Of a stretch of DNA of 64,000 nucleotides, positions 1-8,056 are shown piece by piece. The DNA comes from Acetothermia bacterium 64_32 (GTDB lineage Bacteria; Bipolaricaulota; Bipolaricaulia; Bipolaricaulales; Bipolaricaulaceae), in the NCBI GenBank assembly GCA_001508155.1, contig LGFI01000011.1, positions 1 to 64,000 of the forward strand, written 5' to 3'. Both the position numbers and the translations under genes were made by a program. Numbering within the stretch: the stretch's first letter is position 1; every line of letters starts with the position of its first letter. The notes below the pieces were generated by a model. It was given only the letters and a program-made list of their open reading frames with translations. It was not told where the DNA came from and ran no database searches.

Positions 1-18
1 GCACCGGTATACCGGTGC
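1..18. repeat. 18-bp perfect palindrome at window edge
   Basis: GCACCGGTA/TACCGGTGC reads the same on both strands and ends 10 bases before the tRNA. The bases after it (ACCA at 19-22) resemble a tRNA 3' end, but the preceding bases lack a recognisable T-arm. No T-run follows, so it is not an obvious terminator. It could be a protein-binding site, or a processing hairpin between tandem RNAs whose upstream part is outside the window. Confidence 0.5.
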
Positions 19-28
19 ACCAAAGTTC

Positions 29-104
29 GGGTGGTTAGCTCAGCTGGTAGAGCGCATGCTTGACGTGCATGAGGCCGCAGGTTCGAGTCCTGCACCACCC
101 ACCA
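29..104 (+). tRNA. tRNA-Val (anticodon GAC), CCA encoded
   Basis: A complete cloverleaf is visible. The acceptor stem GGGTGGT (29-35) pairs with ACCACCC (94-100). The D-arm is GCTC/GAGC. The anticodon stem CATGC/GCATG holds the loop TTGACGT, giving anticodon GAC, which reads GUC/GUU valine codons. The T-arm is GCAGG-TTCGAGT-CCTGC, followed by discriminator A and a genome-encoded CCA. The convergent MoaD-like gene ends only 2 bases downstream. Confidence 0.95.
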
Positions 105-106
105 AC

Positions 107-388
107 TTATCCGCCCCCAACCGGGGGAAGCAGGGTAAGCTCGTCTCCATCGGAAAGCCTGGTTGAATAGCCCTGGAGAGACTGGACCGAGGTCCTGTTT
201 ACCAAAGCCGAGACGAAGCGCTGAAGGCGTCCCTGTGCATCGTACAATCTCCCTTTAAGGGTGGGGAATCGGTCGACAAGCGCCCTGATAGCAGCCTCCA
301 CATCCGCCCCGGGAGGGAGCTCAAGCTCGATCCGCCCCTCGGGGAGCTCCCTCCGGAACGGGAAGAAAAGCTCTACCGAAATCCTCAT
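107..388 (-). CDS. MoaD/ThiS-family ubiquitin-like sulfur carrier protein
   Basis: This 93-residue protein has the length and ending of the MoaD/ThiS beta-grasp family. Its C-terminus is PPVGGG; family members carry a terminal Gly-Gly that is adenylated and thiocarboxylated to donate sulfur, for example to the molybdopterin precursor. A hydrophobic strand with VELFFPFRREL opens the protein, and the middle has the ubiquitin-like ADVEAAIRALVDRFP helix. The start ATG overlaps the stop of the upstream DUF3467 gene by 4 bases, so the two are co-transcribed and probably translationally coupled. No MoaE, MoeB or ThiF is nearby, so the acceptor pathway (molybdopterin, thiamine, cysteine or tungsten cofactor) cannot be settled here. 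The molybdenum hydroxylase gene at 31063 shows the genome does use a Mo cofactor. Confidence 0.8.
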   Translation of the reverse strand: MRISVELFFPFRRELPEGRIELELPPGADVEAAIRALVDRFPTLKGRLYDAQGRLQRFVSALVNRTSVQSLQGYSTRLSDGDELTLLPPVGGG

Positions 389-663
389 TTCAGCTTCGGC
401 GGAAGGACGATCTTCCCGAAGTTGCGCTCGTATTTCTCGATGTTCTCCCCAATCGCTTGGTACAGCCTCTTCATGTGCCCCGGGGAAAGGATCACCCGCG
501 AAACCAAAAGCGCCTGCCCCCCCTGCGGGGTTTGGGTCCTGGGATCGACGAACAGGAAATCGACCACGAATTCCTCTTTCTGGTGAGAGATGATCGCCAG
601 ATTGGCGTATGTGCCCTTACGGGTTTCGGGGGCGGCGACCACCTGCATCTCTCGTTCCGCCAT
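385..663 (-). CDS. DUF3467 family protein
   Basis: The 92-residue protein matches the DUF3467 pattern: an N-terminal YANLAIISHQKEEFVVDFLF strand pair, then QALLVSRVILSPGHMKRLYQAI, and a C-terminal helix NIEKYERNFG. The family is widespread and small, and its function is not established. A strong Shine-Dalgarno GGAGGTGA precedes the ATG. It is the first gene of a two-gene unit with the MoaD-like gene. A promoter TTGTAA-18-TATCAT lies at 680-709. Confidence 0.8.
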   Translation of the reverse strand: MAEREMQVVAAPETRKGTYANLAIISHQKEEFVVDFLFVDPRTQTPQGGQALLVSRVILSPGHMKRLYQAIGENIEKYERNFGKIVLPPKLK

Positions 664-679
664 GTTTCACCTCCGGGCC

Positions 680-709
680 ATGATAGCCCCGTGGGCGGGC
701 TTTTTACAA
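680..709 (-). promoter_or_regulatory. Promoter of the DUF3467-moaD pair
   Basis: On the minus strand, TTGTAA (704-709) and TATCAT (680-685) are separated by 18 bases. The downstream leader has a Shine-Dalgarno site. The overlap with the divergent promoter region of the ABC exporter is short. Confidence 0.45.
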
Positions 710-741
710 GGAAAACGTGTGGGGATCAGCACTTAACCGGC

Positions 742-747
742 TATAAT
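742..747 (+). promoter_or_regulatory. -10 element TATAAT placed for leaderless start of ABC exporter gene
   Basis: A consensus TATAAT ends 9 bases before the ATG at 757. Transcription would then begin at or within a few bases of the start codon. No Shine-Dalgarno site is present in the gap. The -35 position (about 719-724) is poor. Confidence 0.6.
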
Positions 748-756
748 GCCCCCGGC

Positions 757-2472
757 ATGCGTGGGATCCTCCGTGAACTCTGGCGCTACCGGCTGTGGCT
801 TGTCTTGGGGGTGTTGGCCCTCCTCGTCGTGGATGCGGCTCAGCTTGTAAGCCCGCTCATCGTCAGGGCGGCGGTGGACGACCTCGTCCTCGGGCTTGGA
901 GGGAACCTCCCCCGCTACGCCCTATACCTTGTGGGCATCGCGGCGGTGGTGCTGGCATTCCGATTCCTGTGGCGTTTCTTCCTTTTCGGGGCCGGGCGGC
1001 GCATCGAGCAGGACCTGCGGGCCCGTTTGTACGGGCACCTGCTCACGCTCTCCCCCTCGTTTTATGCCCTTCACCCCACCGGGGACCTCATGGCCCATGC
1101 CACCAACGACCTTGAGGCGGTACGGCGGGCCTGTGGTATGGGGGTATTGCTTGGCGCCGACACGCTGATCATGGTTTCCTTCGCGCTTCTTGCCATGGTG
1201 AGCATCTCGCCCCGGCTCACCCTGCAGGCGTTCGTGCCGCTCCCTTTCATAACCCTGGTGGTGCTAGGGTTCGGGCGGCTCATCCACCGCAGGTTCGAGC
1301 GGGTGCAGGAGTCCTTTGCCCGGCTGACGGAGAGGGTGAGGGAGGCGGTGTCAGGAATCCGCATCCTGCGGGCATTTGCCAGGGAAGAGGGGATGGGCAG
1401 GGCCTTCGAGGGCGACAACCGCGAGTTCATCAACCTTAACATGGCCCTGGTCCGGGTGTGGGGGGTGTTCCACCCCCTGATCGGGCTTTTGGCCGGTTTG
1501 AGCTCGGGGATCGTCCTTTGGTTTGGGTCCCGCGGGGTGCTGGCAGGGGGGCTTTCTTTGGGTGACTTCGTCGCCTTCACCAGCTACCTTGGGATGCTGG
1601 TCTGGCCGATGATGGCTTTGGGATGGATTGTAAACTTGCTGCAGCGTGGGGCAGCATCCATGGCCAGGATCCAAAGACTTCTTGCGGCAGAGCCCGAGAT
1701 CAAAGACCCGCTTGCCCCCAAGCCGTTTCCCTCTTCTTCCAGGATCGAGTTCCGCCGCCTTACCTTCGCCTATCCGGGGGAAAAAAGGCCCGCCCTTAGG
1801 GAAATCGAGCTGGCCCTGGATGAGGGGATGACCCTGGGGGTGGTGGGGCTCACCGGTTCCGGGAAATCCACCTTGGTGCGGCTCATCCCCCGGCTCTACG
1901 ACCCGCCCCCGGGGACGCTCTTTCTGGGCGGTGTGGACGTGCGGGAGCTCTCCCTCCCCAAGCTCCGCAGCGTGATAGGGATGGTCCCGCAAGACGTGTT
2001 CCTCTTTTCAACCACTATCAGGGAGAACATCGTCTTCGGCCGGCCCGAGGCCACCGACGAGGAGGTATGGGAGGCGGCCCGGTTGGCGGGCCTCGCCGAG
2101 GAGATCGCCTCCTTCCCGGACGGGCTTGACACCATGGTGGGGGAGCGGGGGATCTCCCTTTCCGGAGGGCAGCGCCAGCGGGTGGGGATCGCCCGGGCCC
2201 TGATCCTGGACCCACCCATCCTCATCCTGGACGACGCCCTGTCCTCGGTGGACGCCCAGGTGGAGGAGGAGATCCTGGGGAACCTCAAGGGGGTGCTGGC
2301 CAACCGCACCGCCATCGTGGTGGCCCACCGCATCTCCGCGGTGCGGGAGGCGGACTGGATCATCGTGCTTGAGGATGGGCGCATTGTGGAGCAGGGGGAC
2401 CACCGGCGCCTGGTCGCCCGCGGGGGGCTGTATGCCCGCCTTCACGAGCTCCAGCAGGCCTTGGTGAGCTGA
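757..2472 (+). CDS. ABC exporter subunit 1 (TMD-NBD, degenerate catalytic site)
   Basis: This 571-residue half-transporter fuses an N-terminal six-helix exporter domain with a C-terminal ATPase. Visible motifs are Walker A GLTGSGKST (about residue 363), signature LSGGQRQ (about 465) and Walker B ILILDDALSSVD (about 488). The usual catalytic Glu after Walker B is Asp here, as in the non-catalytic subunit of heterodimeric exporters such as BmrC or TM287. A longer reading frame runs upstream to 457, but it crosses the divergent DUF3467 gene. I chose ATG 757 because it gives a normal N-terminus (MRGILRELWRYRLWLVLG) and follows TATAAT. It ends one base before the partner gene. The likely role is export of lipid, peptide or drug-like compounds. 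Confidence 0.88.
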   Translation: MRGILRELWRYRLWLVLGVLALLVVDAAQLVSPLIVRAAVDDLVLGLGGNLPRYALYLVGIAAVVLAFRFLWRFFLFGAGRRIEQDLRARLYGHLLTLSPSFYALHPTGDLMAHATNDLEAVRRACGMGVLLGADTLIMVSFALLAMVSISPRLTLQAFVPLPFITLVVLGFGRLIHRRFERVQESFARLTERVREAVSGIRILRAFAREEGMGRAFEGDNREFINLNMALVRVWGVFHPLIGLLAGLSSGIVLWFGSRGVLAGGLSLGDFVAFTSYLGMLVWPMMALGWIVNLLQRGAASMARIQRLLAAEPEIKDPLAPKPFPSSSRIEFRRLTFAYPGEKRPALREIELALDEGMTLGVVGLTGSGKSTLVRLIPRLYDPPPGTLFLGGVDVRELSLPKLRSVIGMVPQDVFLFSTTIRENIVFGRPEATDEEVWEAARLAGLAEEIASFPDGLDTMVGERGISLSGGQRQRVGIARALILDPPILILDDALSSVDAQVEEEILGNLKGVLANRTAIVVAHRISAVREADWIIVLEDGRIVEQGDHRRLVARGGLYARLHELQQALVS

Positions 2473-2473
2473 C

Positions 2474-4573
2474 ATGCACTCCCGCCACGACTACCTGGAA
2501 GAGGAACGCCTGGGGAAGGCACTGGACATAAGGCTACTCAGCCGGCTCCTTAGGTACGTGCGCCCGCAGGCGGGGCTTTTCTTAGCGGCATTCCTCCTGG
2601 CTGGAGGTATAACGCTGGTGGAACTTGCCCTGCCCTACATCACCAAGACGGCCATCGACTCCGTGCTCACGCTGCCCTGGATCGCGGTGCGGGCTGCCGA
2701 CCCGCCCATCCCGGAGGCGATCCCCCTTGGGGAGGGGAGGTTCCTGGTCAAGGAGGGGGCCCTTCCCCAAGGGATACGGGAGGAACTGGAGAGGGCCGGG
2801 GCGGTGGAGGGGCGCTACCTCCTCATCCCCCCTGACGGGCCCGGGGCGGAGATAGCGGCCCGCCATCCGGACCTCTTCCGCACCACCCCCGGGGGGTACG
2901 TGGTGGCCGAGGGGGAACTGGGAAAGCTTTCGACGGATGAACGCCTGGCCTTGCGGGCACCTGCTGTACGAACGCTCCTTTACCTCGTGCTGGGGCTTCT
3001 TGCCCTGCTCCTTCTCAGGTTCGCCCTCTCCTACGGGCAGGTGTACCTCCTCCAGTACGCCGGCCAGCGGATCATGTTCGCCATGCGGCGGGACATCTTC
3101 CGGCACGTGTTGCGCCTTCCCATGTCGTTTTTGGACCGCGAGCCGGTGGGAAGGCTGGTCACCCGGGCCACCAACGACGTGGCGGCCATCAACGAGATGT
3201 ACACCCAGGTGGTGGTGTACTTGGTGCAGGACGCCCTGATGATGGCCGGGGTCCTGGCAATCATGTTCCGGCTGAATGCACGCCTGGCCTTGCTCCTCCT
3301 CACATTCGGGCCGCCGCTCCTTGTCCTCACGTTCTGGTTCCGGAAGCGCGCCCGGGACGCCTACCGGGAGGCACGGAGGAAGCTCGCCCGCCTCAACGCC
3401 TACCTCGCCGAGTCCATCTCAGGGATGCCCATCATCCAGCTTTTCCGCCAAGAGCTGCGTTCCTTCCGCGCTTTCCAGGAAATCAACCAGGGCTACTACC
3501 AAGCCCAGATGCGGTCAATTATCGTGTACGGCATCTTCGGCCCGGCCATCTCGGTGATGCGCAACCTCGCCTTGGCCTTGCTCATCTGGTTCGGTGGACG
3601 GGGGGTGCTATCGGGTGTCTTTAGCCTGGGGGCATTGGTGGCCTTCACCAGCTACGTGAGGATGCTCTTCCAGCCCCTTTCGGACCTTTCCGACAAGTAC
3701 AACATCCTCCAGTCGGCCATGGCCGCCTCCGAACGCATCTTCAAGCTCCTGGACGAGAAGGAAGAGCCAACCGGAAGCCGCCCCCTGGCAAGCCTCCAAG
3801 GGGAGATCGAGTTCAAGGACGTGTGGTTTGCCTATCGAGACGAGGACTGGGTGCTCAAGGGGATCTCGTTCCACATCGCCCCCGGGGAGCGGGTGGCACT
3901 GGTGGGCCCCACCGGCTCGGGCAAATCCACCATCGTGAACCTGCTTTTCGGTTTCTACCGGCCGCAACGGGGGAAGATCCTGGTGGACGGCAATGACATC
4001 GGGGAACTAGACCTTTCACAGCTGCGGCGTAGGCTGGCGGTGGTGCCCCAAGATGCGTTCCTGTTTTCCGGGAACGTGGAAGAGAACATCCGTTTATGGG
4101 AGGAGAAACTCTCCCCGGACGGTGTGAGGCAGGCGGCGGAGGCCGCCGGGGTGCATGGGATGGTAAAGCGTCTTCCCGAGGGCTATTCCACCGACGTGCG
4201 GGAGCGGGGTGGGCGACTTTCCGTGGGGGAGAGGCAGCTTCTCTCCATCGCCCGGGCGGTGGCGGCCGATCCCAAGCTCATCGTTCTCGATGAGGCCACG
4301 GCCAATGTGGACTCCCACACCGAGGCCCAGGTACAAGAGGCGCTCGAACGCTTGATGGCTGGCCGGACCGTGCTGGCCATTGCCCATCGTCTGTCCACCA
4401 TCCGGAACGTGGATCGGGTGTTGGTGCTTTCCCAGGGGAGGTTGGTGGAGGAGGGCACGGTGGAGGAGCTACTGGCCAGGCGGGGCCTTTTCTGGGCCCT
4501 GTGGCAGCTTCAGTTCGCCTCCCCGGCAAGGAACCCCGAAGGGGCGGACAGGCGGCCTTTCCCCAAGGGGTGA
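2474..4573 (+). CDS. ABC exporter subunit 2 (TMD-NBD with extracellular insert)
   Basis: This 699-residue partner starts one base after the stop of subunit 1. It has a canonical Walker A GPTGSGKST (about residue 476) and Walker B LIVLDEATANVD with catalytic Glu (about 602). Its signature is degenerate, LSVGERQ (about 580). In the NBD dimer, its weak signature faces the weak Walker B of subunit 1, while its good Walker B faces the consensus LSGGQ of subunit 1. That leaves one consensus and one degenerate ATP site, as in BmrCD or TM287/288. About 95 residues (roughly 70-165), charged and soluble-looking, lie between TM1 and TM2; BmrD-type subunits carry a comparable extracellular insertion. Substrate is not deducible. 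Confidence 0.88.
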   Translation: MHSRHDYLEEERLGKALDIRLLSRLLRYVRPQAGLFLAAFLLAGGITLVELALPYITKTAIDSVLTLPWIAVRAADPPIPEAIPLGEGRFLVKEGALPQGIREELERAGAVEGRYLLIPPDGPGAEIAARHPDLFRTTPGGYVVAEGELGKLSTDERLALRAPAVRTLLYLVLGLLALLLLRFALSYGQVYLLQYAGQRIMFAMRRDIFRHVLRLPMSFLDREPVGRLVTRATNDVAAINEMYTQVVVYLVQDALMMAGVLAIMFRLNARLALLLLTFGPPLLVLTFWFRKRARDAYREARRKLARLNAYLAESISGMPIIQLFRQELRSFRAFQEINQGYYQAQMRSIIVYGIFGPAISVMRNLALALLIWFGGRGVLSGVFSLGALVAFTSYVRMLFQPLSDLSDKYNILQSAMAASERIFKLLDEKEEPTGSRPLASLQGEIEFKDVWFAYRDEDWVLKGISFHIAPGERVALVGPTGSGKSTIVNLLFGFYRPQRGKILVDGNDIGELDLSQLRRRLAVVPQDAFLFSGNVEENIRLWEEKLSPDGVRQAAEAAGVHGMVKRLPEGYSTDVRERGGRLSVGERQLLSIARAVAADPKLIVLDEATANVDSHTEAQVQEALERLMAGRTVLAIAHRLSTIRNVDRVLVLSQGRLVEEGTVEELLARRGLFWALWQLQFASPARNPEGADRRPFPKG

Positions 4574-4615
4574 GTGGGCTTGTGCCCCCTTCCCTCGTCC
4601 TTAATCTGGGCTTTG

Positions 4616-4789
4616 ATGATGGCGCTGCGACGGTGGACACTGGCCGTATGGGGATTGGTGTGGGCGGTCCTCATACTGGGGGCGGTGGATGTCCTCCGTC
4701 GCAGGTCGGCAAGAGGAGGGAAGGATCATGAGGAGAGCGTATGTTCTCATACTTCCCCTGCTTCTTTCCTGCGGGGTCGCTTTCGCTGA
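4616..4789 (+). CDS. Possible small single-pass membrane protein
   Basis: The frame starts ATG-ATG at 4616/4619 and encodes about 57 residues with one convincing transmembrane helix (LAVWGLVWAVLILGAV) followed by an Arg-rich stretch. TAATCT (4602-4607) lies 8 bases before the ATG, the same geometry as other leaderless starts in this window, with TTGTGC 16 bases further up. Against it, the reading frame overlaps the next, more convincing gene (4728) by 62 bases and its tail looks non-coding. Treat as tentative. Confidence 0.3.
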   Translation: MMALRRWTLAVWGLVWAVLILGAVDVLRRRSARGGKDHEESVCSHTSPASFLRGRFR

Positions 4790-5231
4790 CACCCTCTTTC
4801 TGACCGATGGGACGGCGATCCAGGGGGAACTGGTGGGGGTGGACGCCTTCAAAGTTCGCTTCGTCCCAGAGGCCGGTGGCGAACGGGCGGTGCCCCTTTC
4901 CCGGGTGCGGTCCGTGGAGATCGACTGGGAGGAGGATCCCGAACCCAGGGTTCCGTACGATGAGTGGGTTTCCGCCATGGCTGAGGCAAGGCTTAGTCTC
5001 ACGAGCTGCCGTCGGGCAAAGCAGGGGACCGTGGTGGGGGGGCTGCTCTTCATCGCCGGTGGATACTGGCTCGCCGGCCAAGGGCAGGAAGCCTTTGGGA
5101 ACCTGGTCATGGGCCTGGGGGCGGTGGTCACCCTGCTTGGGGTTGCCTCCCCTCAGCCGGCCTGCGCGGAGCCCCTGCACAGGGTGGAGATCCTGACCCG
5201 CATCGGGCTCGACCACGGCTGGGTCTACTGA
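4728..5231 (+). CDS. Secreted hypothetical protein with Sm-like N-terminus and membrane segment
   Basis: The 167-residue product begins with a signal peptide (MRRAYVLILPLLLSCGVAFA, likely cut before DTLF). A short beta-rich segment follows (TAIQGELVGVDAFKVRF...VPLSRVRSVEI), of the type seen in many small exported proteins that resemble Sm folds. Near residues 100-140 there are one or two hydrophobic segments (GGLLFIAGGYWLAG, VMGLGAVVTLLGVA). I chose ATG 4728 because GAGGAGGGAAGG precedes it and it gives a clean signal peptide. It lies downstream of the ABC exporter and abuts the convergent sugar ATPase gene with no spacer. Function unknown. Confidence 0.65.
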   Translation: MRRAYVLILPLLLSCGVAFADTLFLTDGTAIQGELVGVDAFKVRFVPEAGGERAVPLSRVRSVEIDWEEDPEPRVPYDEWVSAMAEARLSLTSCRRAKQGTVVGGLLFIAGGYWLAGQGQEAFGNLVMGLGAVVTLLGVASPQPACAEPLHRVEILTRIGLDHGWVY

Positions 5232-6326
5232 CTAAATGCGGGCTCCGGAGCCGGGGTCGAACAGGTGCAGTTTCTCCGGGTTCAAGACGAACTTCACCCG
5301 GTCGCTTTCCTGGATCTCCGGGAGCGCCCATTTGGCGGTGAGCCCGATACTTCCCAGGGAGCCGTGCACGATGACGCTGTCCCCCATGGGCTCAACCCCC
5401 TCCAGGGCGACCTCTAAGGGTATCCCCTCCCCCTCCCAGGCGATGTCGGCCGGCCGGATCCCCACGACGAGCCGCATCCCGGGGGAGAGCTTTTCCCGTT
5501 TCGTTTCCGGGGCTGGGAGCTTGATCTCCCCGGCGTCGAGCAGGAGCCCATCGGCCGAGGAGACAACCGTGCAGTGGAGCAGGTTGATGGGGGGCATGCC
5601 CACGAACCCGGCCACGAAAAGGTTACGGGGCTCCTCGTAGAGCTCACGGGGCGGACCCACCTGTACCAGTTTTCCATCCTTCATAAGCACGATCCGGTCC
5701 CCCATGGTCATGGCTTCAGTCTGATCGTGGGTCACGTAGATCATGGTGGCCTTGAGCTGCTTCTGGATCCTCTTAAGTTCGAACCGTACCTGGACCCGAA
5801 GCTTGGCGTCCAGGTTTCCCAAGGGCTCATCCAAAAGGAACACGCTGGGGTCCCGGACGAGGGCCCTTCCCAGGGCAACCCGCTGTCTTTGCCCCCCGGA
5901 AAGCTGGGCCGGCCTTCGCTTGAGGAGCTCGGTTATCCCAAGGAGCTCGGCCACCTCGCTTACCTTCTTTCTTACCTCGGCCTTCCTCATCCCCCTGGCC
6001 TCAAGGGGAAAGGCCAGGTTCCCCCAAACGGTTAGGTTTGGGTAAAGGGCGTACTCCTGGAACACCATGGCCACGTTCCTATCCTGAGGCCGCACGTACA
6101 CCCCTCCCTCCACCGAGGTGACCACCTGGTCCCCTATCCTCACCTCGCCCCGGTCCGGGCGGATCAGGCCGGCTATGGAGTGGAGGACAGTGGTCTTTCC
6201 ACACCCGGAGGGCCCAAGCAGTATGCAAAACTCCCCATCTGTCACCTCAAAGGAGACGTCGTCCGCCGCCACCGTGCGGCCCCGGTTGTAGGTCACCCGT
6301 AGGTCAGCTACCTTGACTTCCGCCAT
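5232..6326 (-). CDS. ugpC: Sugar ABC transporter ATPase, UgpC/MsmK/MalK type
   Basis: This 364-residue ATPase energises the CUT1-type importer encoded just upstream. The N-terminal ABC domain has Walker A GPSGCGKTT (about residue 38), signature LSGGQRQRVALGRAL (about 142), Walker B VFLLDEPLGNLD (about 161) and the switch His in YVTHDQTEA. The C-terminal third is an OB/TOBE regulatory domain typical of MalK-like proteins. A GGTGATGA sequence precedes the ATG, 24 bases after the permease stop. It is the last gene of the ROK-CBM9-SBP-GH3-permease operon. Single MalK-type ATPases often serve several importers. The symbol reflects the family; substrate specificity is not shown. Confidence 0.9.
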   Translation of the reverse strand: MAEVKVADLRVTYNRGRTVAADDVSFEVTDGEFCILLGPSGCGKTTVLHSIAGLIRPDRGEVRIGDQVVTSVEGGVYVRPQDRNVAMVFQEYALYPNLTVWGNLAFPLEARGMRKAEVRKKVSEVAELLGITELLKRRPAQLSGGQRQRVALGRALVRDPSVFLLDEPLGNLDAKLRVQVRFELKRIQKQLKATMIYVTHDQTEAMTMGDRIVLMKDGKLVQVGPPRELYEEPRNLFVAGFVGMPPINLLHCTVVSSADGLLLDAGEIKLPAPETKREKLSPGMRLVVGIRPADIAWEGEGIPLEVALEGVEPMGDSVIVHGSLGSIGLTAKWALPEIQESDRVKFVLNPEKLHLFDPGSGARI

Positions 6327-6350
6327 CGGTCATCACCTGTTGTTTTAAAT

Positions 6351-7175
6351 TTATGTCGCGGTCACCGAGCCCGCCATGTAGCCCCGGATCAAGTAGCGCC
6401 CCAGGAATATGTAAAGCAGGAGTACCGGGATCGCCAGGAGCATAGAGCCCGCCATCTGCACGTTCCACTGGGCGGCCAAGGTCCCCGCCAGGTTGTTCAA
6501 GGCCACGGTGGCCGGCATGGAACGCGGCCCCCCGATCACCAACCCGAACAGAAGCTCATTCCAGATGGAGGTGAACTGAAAGATGAGCACGGTCACCGTG
6601 GCGATCTTGGTGCTGGGGAGCACCACCTTAAGATAGGTCCGCCACGGGCCGCTTCCATCGGTGAGCGCCTGCTTGACCAGGCTGGAGGGGAGTTCCCCGT
6701 AGAAGACCCTGAACATCAGGGTGCACATGGGGATCCCATAGGCCGTGTGGGCTAGGATCAACCCCAAAACGGAGTCATAAAGCCCCAGACTCCTGATGGT
6801 CTGAAAAAGCGGGATGAGGATCGCCTGGAACGGAAGGAAGATCCCAACAGTTATCAAAAGGAACACCAGGTTATCGTACTTGAACCTAAAGTTAGCCAGC
6901 ACGTAGCCGCACATGGCCCCCAGGGCCACGGAGCCCAAGGTGCCCCCCAGGGTGATCAGGAGGCTGTTTAGCAGAGGGCGGCGCAGGTAGGAGAAGGCCG
7001 CCCCGTACGGCTCGAAGGTAGGTCTTTGTGGAAAGGACAGGGGGTTTGTGGTGTCCACCTCGGCGTCGGTCTTGAGGGAGGTGGTGAGGGCCCCCCACAG
7101 GGGCAGGAGATAGAACACGGTCAAGAGCAAAAGCCCCAGGTAAAGAAGACCTCGCACCAGAGCCGACCTTCTCAT
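6351..7175 (-). CDS. Sugar ABC transporter permease, MalG/LacG type
   Basis: The 274-residue inner-membrane protein has six predicted helices and the importer EAA loop (VKQALTDGSGPWRTYLKVVLPSTK) that docks on the ATPase. The C-terminus GRYLIRGYMAGSVTAT is typical of the MalG-like partner of CUT1 systems. I used ATG 7175 (MRRSALVRGLL), which overlaps the preceding permease stop by 4 bases; the longer upstream frame is out-of-frame sequence of that gene. It should form a heterodimer with the 7172-8050 product. Confidence 0.9.
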   Translation of the reverse strand: MRRSALVRGLLYLGLLLLTVFYLLPLWGALTTSLKTDAEVDTTNPLSFPQRPTFEPYGAAFSYLRRPLLNSLLITLGGTLGSVALGAMCGYVLANFRFKYDNLVFLLITVGIFLPFQAILIPLFQTIRSLGLYDSVLGLILAHTAYGIPMCTLMFRVFYGELPSSLVKQALTDGSGPWRTYLKVVLPSTKIATVTVLIFQFTSIWNELLFGLVIGGPRSMPATVALNNLAGTLAAQWNVQMAGSMLLAIPVLLLYIFLGRYLIRGYMAGSVTAT

Positions 7176-8050
7176 TTCCCCCTCCTGTAGGTGCGGTAAA
7201 GATAGGGCACGAGTATAAGAAGCACCAGAACAAGCAATACGCTTGCGATGGCCGAGCCGTAGGCGAACCTGGTGGCCTGAAACGCCTCCTTGTACATCAT
7301 GATGGGGAGCGTGTGGGAGGCGTAACCAGGCCCGCCCCCGGTCAGGACCCAGATGAAGTCGAAGGATCGGAGGGCATACATCATCACCACCACGATGGTG
7401 GTGGCAATCGCCCCCCTGAGCTGGGGGAACACGATCTTCCTGTAGATCCTGAACTTGGAGGCCCCTTCCAGCATGGCCGCCTTTATCTGCACCTCCGGCA
7501 CGGATCTGATCCCGGCAAGCAGCACCAGGGCGGCGTAGCCTGAAAACTGCCACACCAGGGCTAGGATGATGGATCCCATCACCGTACGTTGACTCGTGTG
7601 CCAGGTGCCCTGCAGGGCCCCCAGGCCAATCGAGCGTAGGAGCGTGTTGATGATCCCGCTCGTCGGGTTATACATCCAGGCCCATATCGTCCCCGTGACC
7701 ACGAACGACAGGGCGAAGGGCAAAAGGTACAGGTTACGGAAGACCGTGCTCCCCAAAAGCCCTTGGTCAAGGAGCACCGCCACCCCCAGCCCAAGCAGGA
7801 TACACAAGGGGATGGTGAAAAAAAGGATGGCCGTGTTCTTGAGCGACGTCCAGAACACCGGATCTGAGAAAAGCCTTGCATAGTGGTCAAAGCCTCGGAA
7901 GCTGTAGCTTGGCACTAAGCCCCGCCAGTCGGAGACGGACACCCAGAAGTTCCAAAGGAGCCCCCCGTACACGAAGTAGGCCACAAGCCCAAGAGGGATA
8001 ACAAGCACCCACAGGGGGTGTCTGGTAAACCAGCCGGAAAGCCTTGCCAT
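7172..8050 (-). CDS. Sugar ABC transporter permease, MalF/LacF type
   Basis: A 292-residue CUT1 permease with six helices and an EAA loop (IKAAMLEGASKFRIYRKIVFPQLRGAI). The N-terminus (RHPLWVLVIPLGLVAYFVYG) is the usual first helix. It starts 6 bases after the GH3 stop and overlaps the second permease by 4 bases. Its position between the GH3 glycosidase and partner permease suggests import of the glycosidase products, probably short gluco-oligosaccharides or glucose-like sugars; this is inferred from context only. Confidence 0.9.
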   Translation of the reverse strand: MARLSGWFTRHPLWVLVIPLGLVAYFVYGGLLWNFWVSVSDWRGLVPSYSFRGFDHYARLFSDPVFWTSLKNTAILFFTIPLCILLGLGVAVLLDQGLLGSTVFRNLYLLPFALSFVVTGTIWAWMYNPTSGIINTLLRSIGLGALQGTWHTSQRTVMGSIILALVWQFSGYAALVLLAGIRSVPEVQIKAAMLEGASKFRIYRKIVFPQLRGAIATTIVVVMMYALRSFDFIWVLTGGGPGYASHTLPIMMYKEAFQATRFAYGSAIASVLLVLVLLILVPYLYRTYRRGK

Positions 8051-8056
8051 CCCCGC

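Noticed and set aside
1-22. 3' end of an upstream tRNA (ACCA at 19-22)
   Set aside because: The bases before it do not form a T-arm; the perfect palindrome explains the pairing better.
457-756. N-terminal extension of the first ABC exporter gene
   Set aside because: The extra frame is antisense to the DUF3467 gene and lacks membrane or family features; ATG 757 has a -10 element in front.
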